Shown here one piece after another: positions 1-6,682 of a stretch of DNA of 53,899 bases (the first letter of the stretch is position 1; each line of letters opens with the position of its first letter). The notes beneath the pieces were generated by a model. The model saw only the letters and a list, made by a program, of their open reading frames with translations. It did not search any database and was not told the DNA's origin. Source of the DNA: an uncultured Bacillota bacterium (GTDB lineage: Bacteria > Bacillota > Clostridia > Oscillospirales > Oscillospiraceae); the NCBI GenBank assembly GCA_947073765.1, contig CAMTMZ010000015.1, positions 1 through 53,899 on the forward strand. The letters are read 5' to 3'. The translations under genes and the position numbers were made by a program.

Positions 1-84
1 CCGGCGACCAGCCCACGGAAAGCGTTTCTTATTTCAGGCAGATCGGCGCTGATGTCAAAAGCGTTGTCGTTTAGGGCCAAAAGT

Positions 85-373
<289 letters not shown>

Positions 374-412
374 CTATATTATAACGCGCCGTTCCTCTTT
401 TTTCAGCAGCTT

Positions 413-661
413 TCATTCTGTTGCCTCCAAATTTCCCGCCATGATACGGCGCAGCTTGTCCAGTACGCTTTCCGCCTCTCCCTCCGCATAATGGGGGATG
501 ACATGATAGACCGTATTCCCTTCAACGGCAATCATTTCTTCTGTGCTGAAATCAAACTCGAAAACGCCGTCTTTGAAATGCTCTGCCACACGCTCGGCAA
601 TTTCCGGTTTCAGATTTTTGGGAAGTTCACTGAAATCCACAGGCTTACGCAATCCCATCAC
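413..661 (-). CDS. TnpW-like small transposon-associated protein
   Basis: An 82-residue protein that I would place with the small TnpW-annotated proteins carried by Clostridia transposons, from its C-terminal part (GNTVYHVIPHYAEGEAES then LDKLRRIM), where those proteins have a GGTTYEV...HFS...DKILRLI pattern. The role of the family is not known. The start overlaps the end of the RepA_N-type gene by 17 bp, so the two are translated from one message, and the serine recombinase fragment follows 90 bp downstream on the same strand. No membrane segment or signal peptide is visible. The family assignment is from memory of the pattern only; the gene itself is well supported by its overlap and context. 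Confidence 0.5.
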   Translation of the reverse strand: MMGLRKPVDFSELPKNLKPEIAERVAEHFKDGVFEFDFSTEEMIAVEGNTVYHVIPHYAEGEAESVLDKLRRIMAGNLEATE

Positions 662-1013
662 GCTCCTTCCTTGCAGGTAAAATATTCAGCGTAATGACCG
701 CCGGACGGCCAAGCCCCTGCTTTCTGCGGAGAATCAGGCCACAGCGTTGTAATTCCTGAAATGCCCTGGTCGCCACCTGCCTGCTCCTATGCAGTTTCCC
801 TTTTGCTTCTTCCAGCGTAAAGTAGAGACGAATCCGCCCGTCCGGTTCTATGTATCCGTTTTCTCTGGAAATACCCGCCCGGTCTAAGAGCAGGGCATAC
901 AGCACCTTTGCGTCGTTGGATAAGTCCATCGGCACCAGAAAACGGGGAAATGGCAGATAGGGCGGTACGCCGCTGTCCTCTTTGTAAGGCGTCAAAAAAT
1001 CATTTTGCATCAT
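645..1013 (-). CDS. RepA_N-type replication initiator-like protein, short form
   Basis: The 122 residues resemble the N-terminal winged-helix region of RepA_N replication initiators: a YLPFPRFLV block, then NDAKVLYALLLDRAGIS, then IRLYFTLEEAKGKLHRSRQ. Plasmid RepA_N proteins are typically two to three times longer; short versions like this are common in Clostridia integrative elements and may not start replication. The second ATG at 1010 is better spaced from the ribosome binding site (aaaggag) than the first at 1013. It heads a run of overlapping minus-strand genes (RepA_N-like, TnpW-like, recombinase), which fits one element operon. Confidence 0.6.
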   Translation of the reverse strand: MMQNDFLTPYKEDSGVPPYLPFPRFLVPMDLSNDAKVLYALLLDRAGISRENGYIEPDGRIRLYFTLEEAKGKLHRSRQVATRAFQELQRCGLILRRKQGLGRPAVITLNILPARKERDGIA

Positions 1014-1380
1014 ATACTCCTTTCCATCAATCCATCCCTGATTGATTGGATTGATATTGACTATCTTGTTATTAACTTCTTCTCTTTAATTTCCATCTAA
1101 ATATGGGCTGTCAAGACTGTCTGGAAATCCATCGCCGGGAAGAGAGGAACAGGGCTGTCCGGAGCGTCAGGTTTTCCAGTCTCTGAAAATCCAGTATTGG
1201 AGAATCCCATATAGGAGGAAATGGCAAAAGCGGTAAATTTGCAAAGTAGAAACCAACACCTATCTGGGAAAATCCCGTTTAGGTTAAAATCGTCCTGCGG
1301 ACAGTTAAAAACAGGTTTTAGAGGGGAGCAGGGGATTTATCCCTCATACCCGTTGACCGCAGCCTGAAACGCCAATAATC
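1014..1380. other. Gene-free stretch inside the island
   Basis: No convincing reading frame. It contains an imperfect direct repeat, tggagaatcccatatagg at 1198-1215 and tgggaaaatcccgtttagg at 1265-1283, 67 bp apart, which could be binding sites. A TTGACA-like box lies on the minus strand near 1119-1124 and could belong to a weak promoter for the RepA_N-like gene, but its -10 partner is poor. Confidence 0.4.
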
Positions 1381-1746
1381 TCAAGGCTTTTTTGCTTCTA
1401 ATTGTCCGCATAGGAGCCGCCTTTTCCTGTCGCTGGCTGTTTTCTGCCTGCGGTGGACTTTCTTTGCACAGAACTTACAGTATTTCGCCCGGTTGGAACC
1501 GGGGAGGAATGATTGGCCGCAGACCACGCAGCGTTTTAATTCCTCCCGAAACAGCAGTGCCGTTTCCAATGGCTTGTCCAGCGGCAGGACAGCGCAGCGG
1601 AACCATTTGCAGAGAAGCGAATAGGAAATACTCTGGACGCAGACACATTCCTCCTCGTCGTCCAGAAGAATACAGTTGCCGCCGTCGTAGTTGCAGCACT
1701 CATGTACCAGTTTACGCATTCGGCGGTACTGCGGATAATTCATCAC
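1381..1746 (-). CDS. Cysteine-rich VLP domain protein
   Basis: The 121-residue protein has the layout of the Cys-rich VLP family of Firmicute mobile elements: an N-terminal MNYPQYRRMRKLVHECCNYD block, a C-V-C pair, the LCKWFRCAVLPLD segment that gives the family its name, then a zinc-ribbon-like part (CVVCGQSF ... CKFCAKK) and a basic tail. The four late cysteines would bind one metal ion. Function is unknown; it may bind nucleic acid. The start is uncertain: a GTG at 1746 and an ATG at 1743 are available, but the only good ribosome binding site (ggaggc) lies about 25 bases upstream and the frame stays open between, so an in-frame non-ATG start further up is possible. Confidence 0.6.
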   Translation of the reverse strand: MMNYPQYRRMRKLVHECCNYDGGNCILLDDEEECVCVQSISYSLLCKWFRCAVLPLDKPLETALLFREELKRCVVCGQSFLPGSNRAKYCKFCAKKVHRRQKTASDRKRRLLCGQLEAKKP

Positions 1747-1810
1747 CGGAATCTGATTGTGGATAAAAACGCCTCCTTCCTACCGTAAAAAATATCCCTC
1801 TACTATACAT

Positions 1811-1995
1811 TTCATTTTTGAGGGGAAATAGGGCGGTCAATTTTGCACAAAAATATCTTTCTATTATTCAATTCATTTTTGAGACGAAATTACGGGGGCA
1901 TTTCGCAAATTTCACAAAAAATTCATAATTGCCGTGTACAGGTAAGCGGTTATAAAATAATCCCCTCATATATCCGTACATTTTTAAGGGGAAAG
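1811..1995. repeat. Three iteron-like direct repeats
   Basis: Three copies of a 19-bp motif lie in an AT-rich gene-free stretch: ttcatttttgaggggaaat (1811-1829), ttcatttttgagacgaaat (1872-1890) and tacatttttaaggggaaag (1977-1995). Spacing is 61 and 105 bp. They sit upstream of the Cys-rich VLP gene and downstream of the winged-helix regulator. Repeats near replication-type genes may be regulator or initiator binding sites; this is an inference from position only. Confidence 0.4.
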
Positions 1996-2059
1996 TTGCC
2001 GTCTGCATAAAAATTTGTCAAAAAAATCCGCCGCAGATGTTCCGCGGCGGCAAGCTCTT

Positions 2060-2574
2060 TTATTTCTCTGTATGCGGTATATCAAATTTATATCCAACAC
2101 CCCGCACACTGATAACATATTCAGGCGCTTCAGGTGCAATTTGAAGTTTCTGACGAAGGCGGCTCAACAGATTATGAATTGTTTTCGGTGTAACGTCAAT
2201 ATATTCTTCACCCCAAACATGGTAAGCTATGGTTTCAAAAGTTAAAACCCGTTTCCTGTTGACAATCAGTAAGTGGAGGGCATCGAATTCTTTAGCTGTT
2301 AATTCTATCTCCTGACCGCTGACACACACCGTTCTTTCCTCCAGGCAAAAATACAGATCACCTTCCCAAATTTCTGTTAATGGTTTCGCATAATCACTTT
2401 GTAGGTCAGAGGTATTAAGCGCAGAAAGAGGATTATCTGTATAGGAGCTATTTTGTTTATTCCTGGCAAGAACATAATGGATCAATTCTTTTTGCTGCTC
2501 TGCGTCAAGAAGAACAAACAGCTTTTCTCCAATCTGTCTGCCGGATTCTGATAAATCAAGTACAGCTAATTTCC
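2060..2574 (-). pseudogene. OmpR/PhoB-type winged-helix regulator with a frameshifted start
   Basis: The C-terminal part of the product is a clear OmpR/PhoB DNA-binding domain (LTAKEFDALHLLIVN, TPKTIHNLLSRLRQKL, VRGVGYKF). There is no receiver domain. The frame is open up to the end of the MFS gene, encoding a helical N-terminal part (GKLAVLDLSESGRQIGEKLF). The well-placed ATG at 2577, after the ggaggtgatggc ribosome binding site, runs into a stop after three codons; one extra G after that ATG would restore the frame. The only other in-frame start is a TTG at 2485 that would remove about 30 residues. So this is either a one-base loss, a sequencing error, or use of the TTG start. The preceding MFS stop overlaps the upstream ATG (TGATG), implying coupled expression. 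Confidence 0.6.
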
Positions 2575-2581
2575 CATGCCA

Positions 2582-3847
2582 TCACCTCCCCGTATTTTTG
2601 TTAGATAAATGGCGATAGGTATTTTTACCAACATTGCCTACGGCTAATATTGCGGCTGAAGTCAAAAACAATATAGCCGGAAGATGATTTATAAACTTTT
2701 CATATAGAAAACCATAGAGCAAAATGCCTATGGGCAGGACAACGCTTACGATTGCTGAATAAAAGGACATGATACGGCCTAACATATTATCAGCTACATT
2801 CTGTTGAATGGCCGACATAATAAAAATCCCTGCTATGCTTGCACTTATGAAAACAACAATGCTAATCATTACAAATATGATATAGGTCAAGTTTGCGGAA
2901 AAATTGAATAAAAGGCTACAACCAAAAGCTGCTATTGATATTCCCATAATCCAAAACAGCCGATAGATTTTTTCTGTTTTGAATTTATTAGCAATCACTC
3001 CGGCGATTATTCCGCCTATCAGTCCGGCAGCTCCCATAAAAGCCTGTGACAGACCGTTCAAAACAGAACTTAAATTAAGTACAACTCGAATTATGAATGG
3101 TGCGCCTGTTGTAATTAAGGGCTGTATCAAAAAAACAAAAGTAGCATTTAGAAGAATTGCTTTGAATACGTATACCTGTTCTGATGTTAGGAAATGGAAA
3201 CTTTCGCCCAAGTCTTTTTTTACTGCGTGTAATGGGCTGCTAATTTGGGGCAATATGATTTTCGGTATTTTTATAAACGCCTCAAGGATAGTAGCAGAGA
3301 AAAAACAAATGGCACATCCTAAAAAGATAATTCGTACGCCCTGCAAATCTGTCTTTCCGACCGCACTATAAAACATTCCTGCTAATAATGGCCCAATCAG
3401 ATTAGCAAGCATATTTATTTGACTAACAATAGCATTAGACTGTATAAGGTGACTTTTTTCTTGAATGAGTGGTATGCTGGATTGTACGACAGGGGTTTCA
3501 AAAGAAGATACAGCCGCCAGTCCCACCACGATAATCGTTATCAAAATAAGCACATTGGAAAACGATAATGAAAGCACTAAGAGGACAGCCATAATACCAT
3601 ACAGGCCGTCTAAAGCAATCATAAGATTTCTTTTATTATTGCGGTCAGCTATAATACCGGCGATAGGAGATAAGAAAACAGGCGGCAGATAGCTGATGGC
3701 TGTAATCGTTCCAAACAAAACGGCGGAACTGGTCAGATCAAGAATTAGCAAAGAAACGGTAAATTTAAGTAAGACGGTTCCAAACATAGATAAAGCCTGT
3801 CCTATTATCAAAAATACAAAATTTCTGTTTAATGTTTTTGAGTTCAT
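2582..3847 (-). CDS. MFS efflux transporter
   Basis: A 421-residue, very hydrophobic protein with about 12 predicted membrane segments. It has the MFS loop 2-3 motif in the form GIIADRNNKR near residue 65 and the layout of the macrolide-efflux-like (MFS_3) drug transporters of Gram-positive bacteria. It probably exports a drug or other small lipophilic compound by proton antiport; the substrate cannot be read from sequence. The ATG at 3847 follows gaggtagggt. It is the first gene of a two-gene unit with the winged-helix regulator directly downstream, a common arrangement for inducible efflux. Codon use is AT-rich, like the rest of the island, so it is likely transferred cargo. Confidence 0.8.
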   Translation of the reverse strand: MNSKTLNRNFVFLIIGQALSMFGTVLLKFTVSLLILDLTSSAVLFGTITAISYLPPVFLSPIAGIIADRNNKRNLMIALDGLYGIMAVLLVLSLSFSNVLILITIIVVGLAAVSSFETPVVQSSIPLIQEKSHLIQSNAIVSQINMLANLIGPLLAGMFYSAVGKTDLQGVRIIFLGCAICFFSATILEAFIKIPKIILPQISSPLHAVKKDLGESFHFLTSEQVYVFKAILLNATFVFLIQPLITTGAPFIIRVVLNLSSVLNGLSQAFMGAAGLIGGIIAGVIANKFKTEKIYRLFWIMGISIAAFGCSLLFNFSANLTYIIFVMISIVVFISASIAGIFIMSAIQQNVADNMLGRIMSFYSAIVSVVLPIGILLYGFLYEKFINHLPAILFLTSAAILAVGNVGKNTYRHLSNKNTGR

Positions 3848-3880
3848 ACCCTACCTCGATAAAGTTTTTTCTATGATTAT

Positions 3881-3911
3881 AAAAACAAAAGCCTGACAAC
3901 GGTTGTCAGGC
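3881..3911 (-). terminator. Rho-independent terminator
   Basis: A perfect 10-bp stem (gcctgacaac / gttgtcaggc, 3891-3911) followed on the minus strand by TTTTGTTTTT. It ends the WYL-regulator transcript just before the MFS gene. Confidence 0.85.
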
Positions 3912-3933
3912 TTTCAAAATCTTTATGTAGGCT

Positions 3934-4131
3934 TTACTTGATGATTTTCAACATAGCTGCAATATCCTCGGTTGCCATTGTTACTTTTGATTTTTCGATT
4001 AGGATGTTTCCCCCTGTCATTATGTAGGATGGCATTACCCGAATACCCTTATAATAGATTTCGCTACTACGCAATTTGTAGGTGGAAACGGCAGGAATAG
4101 CATTTTTCTTTGTTGCCTTTTTCGTAATCAT
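3934..4131 (-). CDS. Small hypothetical protein after the WYL regulator
   Basis: A 65-residue basic protein not recognised as any family. It starts at an ATG that overlaps the stop of the WYL-regulator gene (ATGA) and ends 23 bp before a strong terminator, so it is translated in the same unit. Lysine-rich at the N-terminus, with a central RVMPSYIMTGGNILIEKSK segment and no membrane helix. It could be a genuine small protein, or the tail of an unrelated gene joined when the WYL gene lost its end. Confidence 0.4.
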   Translation of the reverse strand: MITKKATKKNAIPAVSTYKLRSSEIYYKGIRVMPSYIMTGGNILIEKSKVTMATEDIAAMLKIIK

Positions 4132-4646
4132 GTTAAAGGCTTGTAAACCAACTTGTAAGGATATACATTTCGTTTGCCACTATCCCCGGCAGCATTGTGA
4201 TAATCAAAGGCAATTTCACAATTTTCAATTATAGCCTGTTTTAGTTGTCTAAACAATTTATTTTCGCTTTCTGCAACACTACCCCAACGTGAAAAATCCA
4301 CATCAATCCAATCCGTTAAACTGGTTTGAAAAATTGCACCAAGTTTATTTAAAATGGTGTCTACCTCTGGATATTGAACGGCTGACAGGCTTTGCAAGCT
4401 GGATAATATCTCTAACTTTTCACTATCTGAAAAAAAGGATTTATTGAGGACATAATCATCAAGAAACTGTATGCCGCCGTTTCTTCCCGTTGTAACATAG
4501 ATAGGAATGCCTGCACTGCTTATAGCGTCTACATCACGGTAAATTGTACGGACGGACACCTCAAATTTCTCTGCCAATTCGGGAGCAGTAGCATGTCCCT
4601 TATCTAATAAGTAATACAAAATTCTAAACAGTCTGCTTTCCTGCAA
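4128..4646 (-). CDS. YafY/WYL-type transcriptional regulator, C-terminally truncated
   Basis: Residues 1-60 form a DeoR/HTH_11-type winged helix (LLDKGHATAPELAEKFEVS then VRTIYRDVDAI). A linker follows, then the very beginning of a WYL domain (CEIAFDYHNAAGDSG, YPYKLVYK). Full members have about 300 residues; this one stops at 172, just before the Trp-Tyr-Leu ligand-sensing part. Translation starts from a TTG at 4646 with an ideal ribosome binding site (ggaggtgatgac). A 30-bp perfect palindrome overlaps its promoter, pointing to self-repression. Without the sensing domain it may be a constitutive repressor or non-functional. Confidence 0.75.
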   Translation of the reverse strand: MQESRLFRILYYLLDKGHATAPELAEKFEVSVRTIYRDVDAISSAGIPIYVTTGRNGGIQFLDDYVLNKSFFSDSEKLEILSSLQSLSAVQYPEVDTILNKLGAIFQTSLTDWIDVDFSRWGSVAESENKLFRQLKQAIIENCEIAFDYHNAAGDSGKRNVYPYKLVYKPLT

Positions 4647-4666
4647 GTCATCACCTCCATAGCTTA

Positions 4667-4707
4667 ATTATATCATAGTAACCTTGACAGCGCAATGTCA
4701 AGGTTAC
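4667..4707 (-). promoter_or_regulatory. WYL-regulator promoter with palindromic operator
   Basis: On the minus strand a TTGCGC box (4690-4695), 17-bp spacer and TATAAT (4667-4672) precede the regulator. The -35 box is the loop of a perfect inverted repeat with 12-bp arms, gtaaccttgaca / tgtcaaggttac (4678-4689 and 4696-4707). A dimer bound there would block RNA polymerase, so autoregulation is likely. Confidence 0.75.
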
Positions 4708-4770
4708 TTGTCGGTAAATTTGCGCATCCATTGTAAGGACATACGAAAAGCGGAACAAAACGGCAAGCAA

Positions 4771-4905
4771 TGCAATCTTCCGTAAGATTGCGTATTTTGG
4801 CAGGAATACCGGAAACGGATTCCTGCCAAAATGCTTGTTGGTGACATGTCCCCAAACCCCTGAGATCATCACCTGCGGTGATGGCTGCGCGTTCCGTTGG
4901 AACGC
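4771..4905. other. Cluster of four perfect hairpins, possible structured RNA
   Basis: No gene is evident between 4708 and 5059. Four perfect hairpins lie in a row: gcaatctt/aagattgc (4772-4791), a 13-bp stem ttttggcaggaat/attcctgccaaaa (4795-4831) that on the plus strand is capped by CCG-GAAA-CGG, catcacc/ggtgatg (4867-4883), and gcgttcc/ggaacgc (4889-4905). A terminator at 4939-4978 follows. The GAAA tetraloop suggests a plus-strand RNA, but no matching promoter was found. Confidence 0.35.
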
Positions 4906-4935
4906 TGAAAATGGAAACCTAATATCTTGCAAAAA

Positions 4936-4980
4936 TAAAAAATGCTATGCAATTAGTGAACCTTTTGCATAGCATTTTCT
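4936..4980. terminator. Bidirectional terminator
   Basis: A 14-bp perfect stem aaaatgctatgcaa / ttgcatagcatttt (4939-4952, 4965-4978) with T-rich runs on both sides. It marks the right side of the island. Confidence 0.75.
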
Positions 4981-5030
4981 ATTTTTCCGTTTACCTGGCG
5001 TAAGTCATAAGTTTTGTAATGTTTCCTTAT

Positions 5031-5061
5031 GGGCTACTGCCATTCGACAGCGCCCTTTTTT
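5031..5061 (+). terminator. Plus-strand terminator at the island edge
   Basis: Stem gggctactg / cagcgccc (one mismatch) followed by six T (5056-5061). It would stop plus-strand transcripts leaving the island; it overlaps the last bases of the XRE-cupin gene. Confidence 0.5.
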
Positions 5062-5602
5062 ATGGGTTGTAGAGGATCATATGCAATACCGCTCTCTCCT
5101 CCCCCGCATTCCGGTAAGAGTGAACTGTGTCCCCCTGAAAACGCATACTTACCCCGGCCGCAAGCACAAAGCTTTTGCCGTCCACTTTAATTTCAATGGT
5201 CCCCTGAAATACAGTAATGAACTCCTTAGTTCCCCTTAAGTGGGGCTCCGACTGCCAATAGCTTTCCGACTCCAGCTCCAGATAGTAAACTGCAAATCTG
5301 CGGTTCTCCCCATCCGGAAACACCGGATAATTCTTTACCCGCCCCGCGTCCTCCAGCAGGGGCTGAATGTCAGCAATCCTTATCAGCTCATAGGGCTCCT
5401 TTGGCCTGACGATCAGGGCATCAAAGGGGAGCTTCATTCCATTGGACAGCTTCCACAGCGTTGAAATGGTGGGGTTGCCCGCCCCACGCTCAATCTGCGC
5501 CAGCATGCTCTTGCTTACGCCGCTTAACCTGGCCAGCTCATCCATGCTCAGCTTTTGCTCCTCTCTGAGCCGTTTGATATTTTTCGCCACAATTAAATTC
5601 AT
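5060..5602 (-). CDS. XRE-family regulator with C-terminal cupin
   Basis: An N-terminal helix-turn-helix of the XRE type (IKRLREEQKLSMDELARLSG, then SKSMLAQIERG and NPTISTLWKLS) is followed by a cupin sensor domain (TVFQGTIEIKVDGKSF ... MRFQGDTVHSYRN). This is the usual build of small-molecule-sensing repressors next to exporters. The ATG at 5602 begins the conserved part; a TTG at 5611 is better spaced from gaggagaggga, and the frame stays open further up, so the exact start is uncertain. It is divergent from the LysE-type exporter, whose promoter it most likely controls through the palindrome at 5671-5686. Confidence 0.8.
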   Translation of the reverse strand: MNLIVAKNIKRLREEQKLSMDELARLSGVSKSMLAQIERGAGNPTISTLWKLSNGMKLPFDALIVRPKEPYELIRIADIQPLLEDAGRVKNYPVFPDGENRRFAVYYLELESESYWQSEPHLRGTKEFITVFQGTIEIKVDGKSFVLAAGVSMRFQGDTVHSYRNAGEERAVLHMILYNP

Positions 5603-5629
5603 AGAATCCAAAATTTTCTCCCTCTCCTC

Positions 5630-5686
5630 TTGACAATATATTATCCTTATTGTATTATTATATTGTACTTGTGCACTATAGTACAC
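5630..5686 (+). promoter_or_regulatory. lysE-type promoter and operator in the divergent spacer
   Basis: TTGACA (5630-5635), a 17-bp spacer and TATTAT (5653-5658) form a strong plus-strand promoter. A 16-bp near-palindrome, gtgcactatagtacac (5671-5686), lies over the expected transcription start and is a probable binding site for the XRE-cupin regulator. A weaker minus-strand promoter (TTGCAG-N18-TACAAT) overlaps it. Confidence 0.65.
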
Positions 5687-5743
5687 TGCAATATCCATTA
5701 TAGCATTTTAACGAGAATTGTAAAGAGGAACGGGGTATATTTT

Positions 5744-6325
5744 ATGTTTTCAGCCACTAGTTTTTTGATTTACTGTTTTGTCTCGGCCTACACTCCAGGG
5801 GCCAACAATCTGCTGTCCATGAGCTACGCCGCCCGTCTTGGATTCCGGCGCAGCGTTCGGTTTAATTTCGGAATCACTGCCGGATTTCTGATTGTTATGA
5901 GCCTCTGCACCCTATTTACCTCCACCCTGTACACTTATCTTCCCAAAATAAAATTTTTCATGCAGATCCTTGGATGTGTTTATATGCTCTATTTAGCCTG
6001 GAAGGTATGGAGAAGCTCCGGAGAACTGGAGGAAATGTCTGAAAATGAAGCCAGTTTTCTGTCTGGCTTAGTTTTACAGTTTATGAACCCAAAAATCTAC
6101 GTTTACGCAATTACCGCCATGTCCCTTTACATTCTGCCGGTCTTTCGTTCCCCCTTTTCCCTGGCCGGCTTCACCCTTGTGCTGACTATAATTGGCACGT
6201 CCGGCACTTATGTCTGGGCCCTGTTTGGCACGGTCTTTTGTAACTTTTTTTCCAAACACACCAAGGCGGTCAACCTGGTTATGGCGCTTCTGCTGGTCTA
6301 TTGTGCACTATCCCTCTTTCTGTAA
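5744..6325 (+). CDS. LysE/RhtB-family amino-acid exporter
   Basis: A 193-residue integral membrane protein with about six hydrophobic segments. It has the LysE-family N-terminal signature around YTPGANNLLSMSYAARLGFR and the mid-protein FMNPK motif. Such proteins export amino acids or related compounds. The ATG at 5744 follows agaggaacgggg; the frame extends further upstream but has no ribosome binding site there. It stands alone between a strong promoter and a terminator and is divergent from an XRE-cupin regulator, which implies that expression responds to a small ligand. The substrate is unknown. Confidence 0.85.
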   Translation: MFSATSFLIYCFVSAYTPGANNLLSMSYAARLGFRRSVRFNFGITAGFLIVMSLCTLFTSTLYTYLPKIKFFMQILGCVYMLYLAWKVWRSSGELEEMSENEASFLSGLVLQFMNPKIYVYAITAMSLYILPVFRSPFSLAGFTLVLTIIGTSGTYVWALFGTVFCNFFSKHTKAVNLVMALLLVYCALSLFL

Positions 6326-6327
6326 TT

Positions 6328-6364
6328 AAAAAAACCGCTGGAGTAAACACTCCAGCGGCTTTTG
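6328..6364. terminator. Bidirectional terminator between lysE-type gene and rpsU
   Basis: A perfect 10-bp stem ccgctggagt / actccagcgg (6335-6344, 6349-6358) with A-run before and T-run after, serving the convergent genes on both sides. Confidence 0.9.
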
Positions 6365-6367
6365 TGC

Positions 6368-6550
6368 TTAATAGAACTTCTTGCGGTTCTTACGGGCGGC
6401 CTCAGATTTCTTGCGGCGCTTGACGCTGGGACTCTCGTAGTGCTCACGCTTACGCACCTCGGCCAGCACTCCAGACTTGGCGCAGCTGCGCTTAAAGCGC
6501 TTCAGGGCGCTCTCCAGAGACTCGTTTTCTCTCACACGGACTTCCGACAT
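6368..6550 (-). CDS. rpsU: 30S ribosomal protein S21
   Basis: A 60-residue, highly basic protein with the standard S21 sequence: [20 protein letters not shown], then a lysine- and arginine-rich tail ([17 protein letters not shown]). The length is usual for Firmicutes. S21 binds the 30S platform near the anti-Shine-Dalgarno end of 16S rRNA and helps initiation. A consensus promoter lies 76-104 bp upstream, and the gene forms its own transcription unit ending at the bidirectional terminator. Confidence 0.97.
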   Translation of the reverse strand: MSEVRVRENESLESALKRFKRSCAKSGVLAEVRKREHYESPSVKRRKKSEAARKNRKKFY

Positions 6551-6625
6551 TTATATTTCCCTCCCTCCGCGCGCGGCGGGGATTTCCCGCTCACGTAGGG
6601 CCATCTTTATGGCTTTATCATTACT

Positions 6626-6654
6626 ATTATATTGCCTTTTGCTCCATCTGTCAA
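6626..6654 (-). promoter_or_regulatory. rpsU promoter
   Basis: Perfect consensus on the minus strand: TTGACA (6649-6654), 17 bp, TATAAT (6626-6631). It fits the high expression needed for a ribosomal protein gene. Confidence 0.85.
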
Positions 6655-6682
6655 GAGAAGATTTGTAAACAGCCTGTGAATG

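Noticed and set aside
4651-4932. 93-codon minus-strand frame upstream of the WYL regulator
   Set aside because: It runs through four hairpins and the regulator's promoter and operator and has no ribosome binding site.
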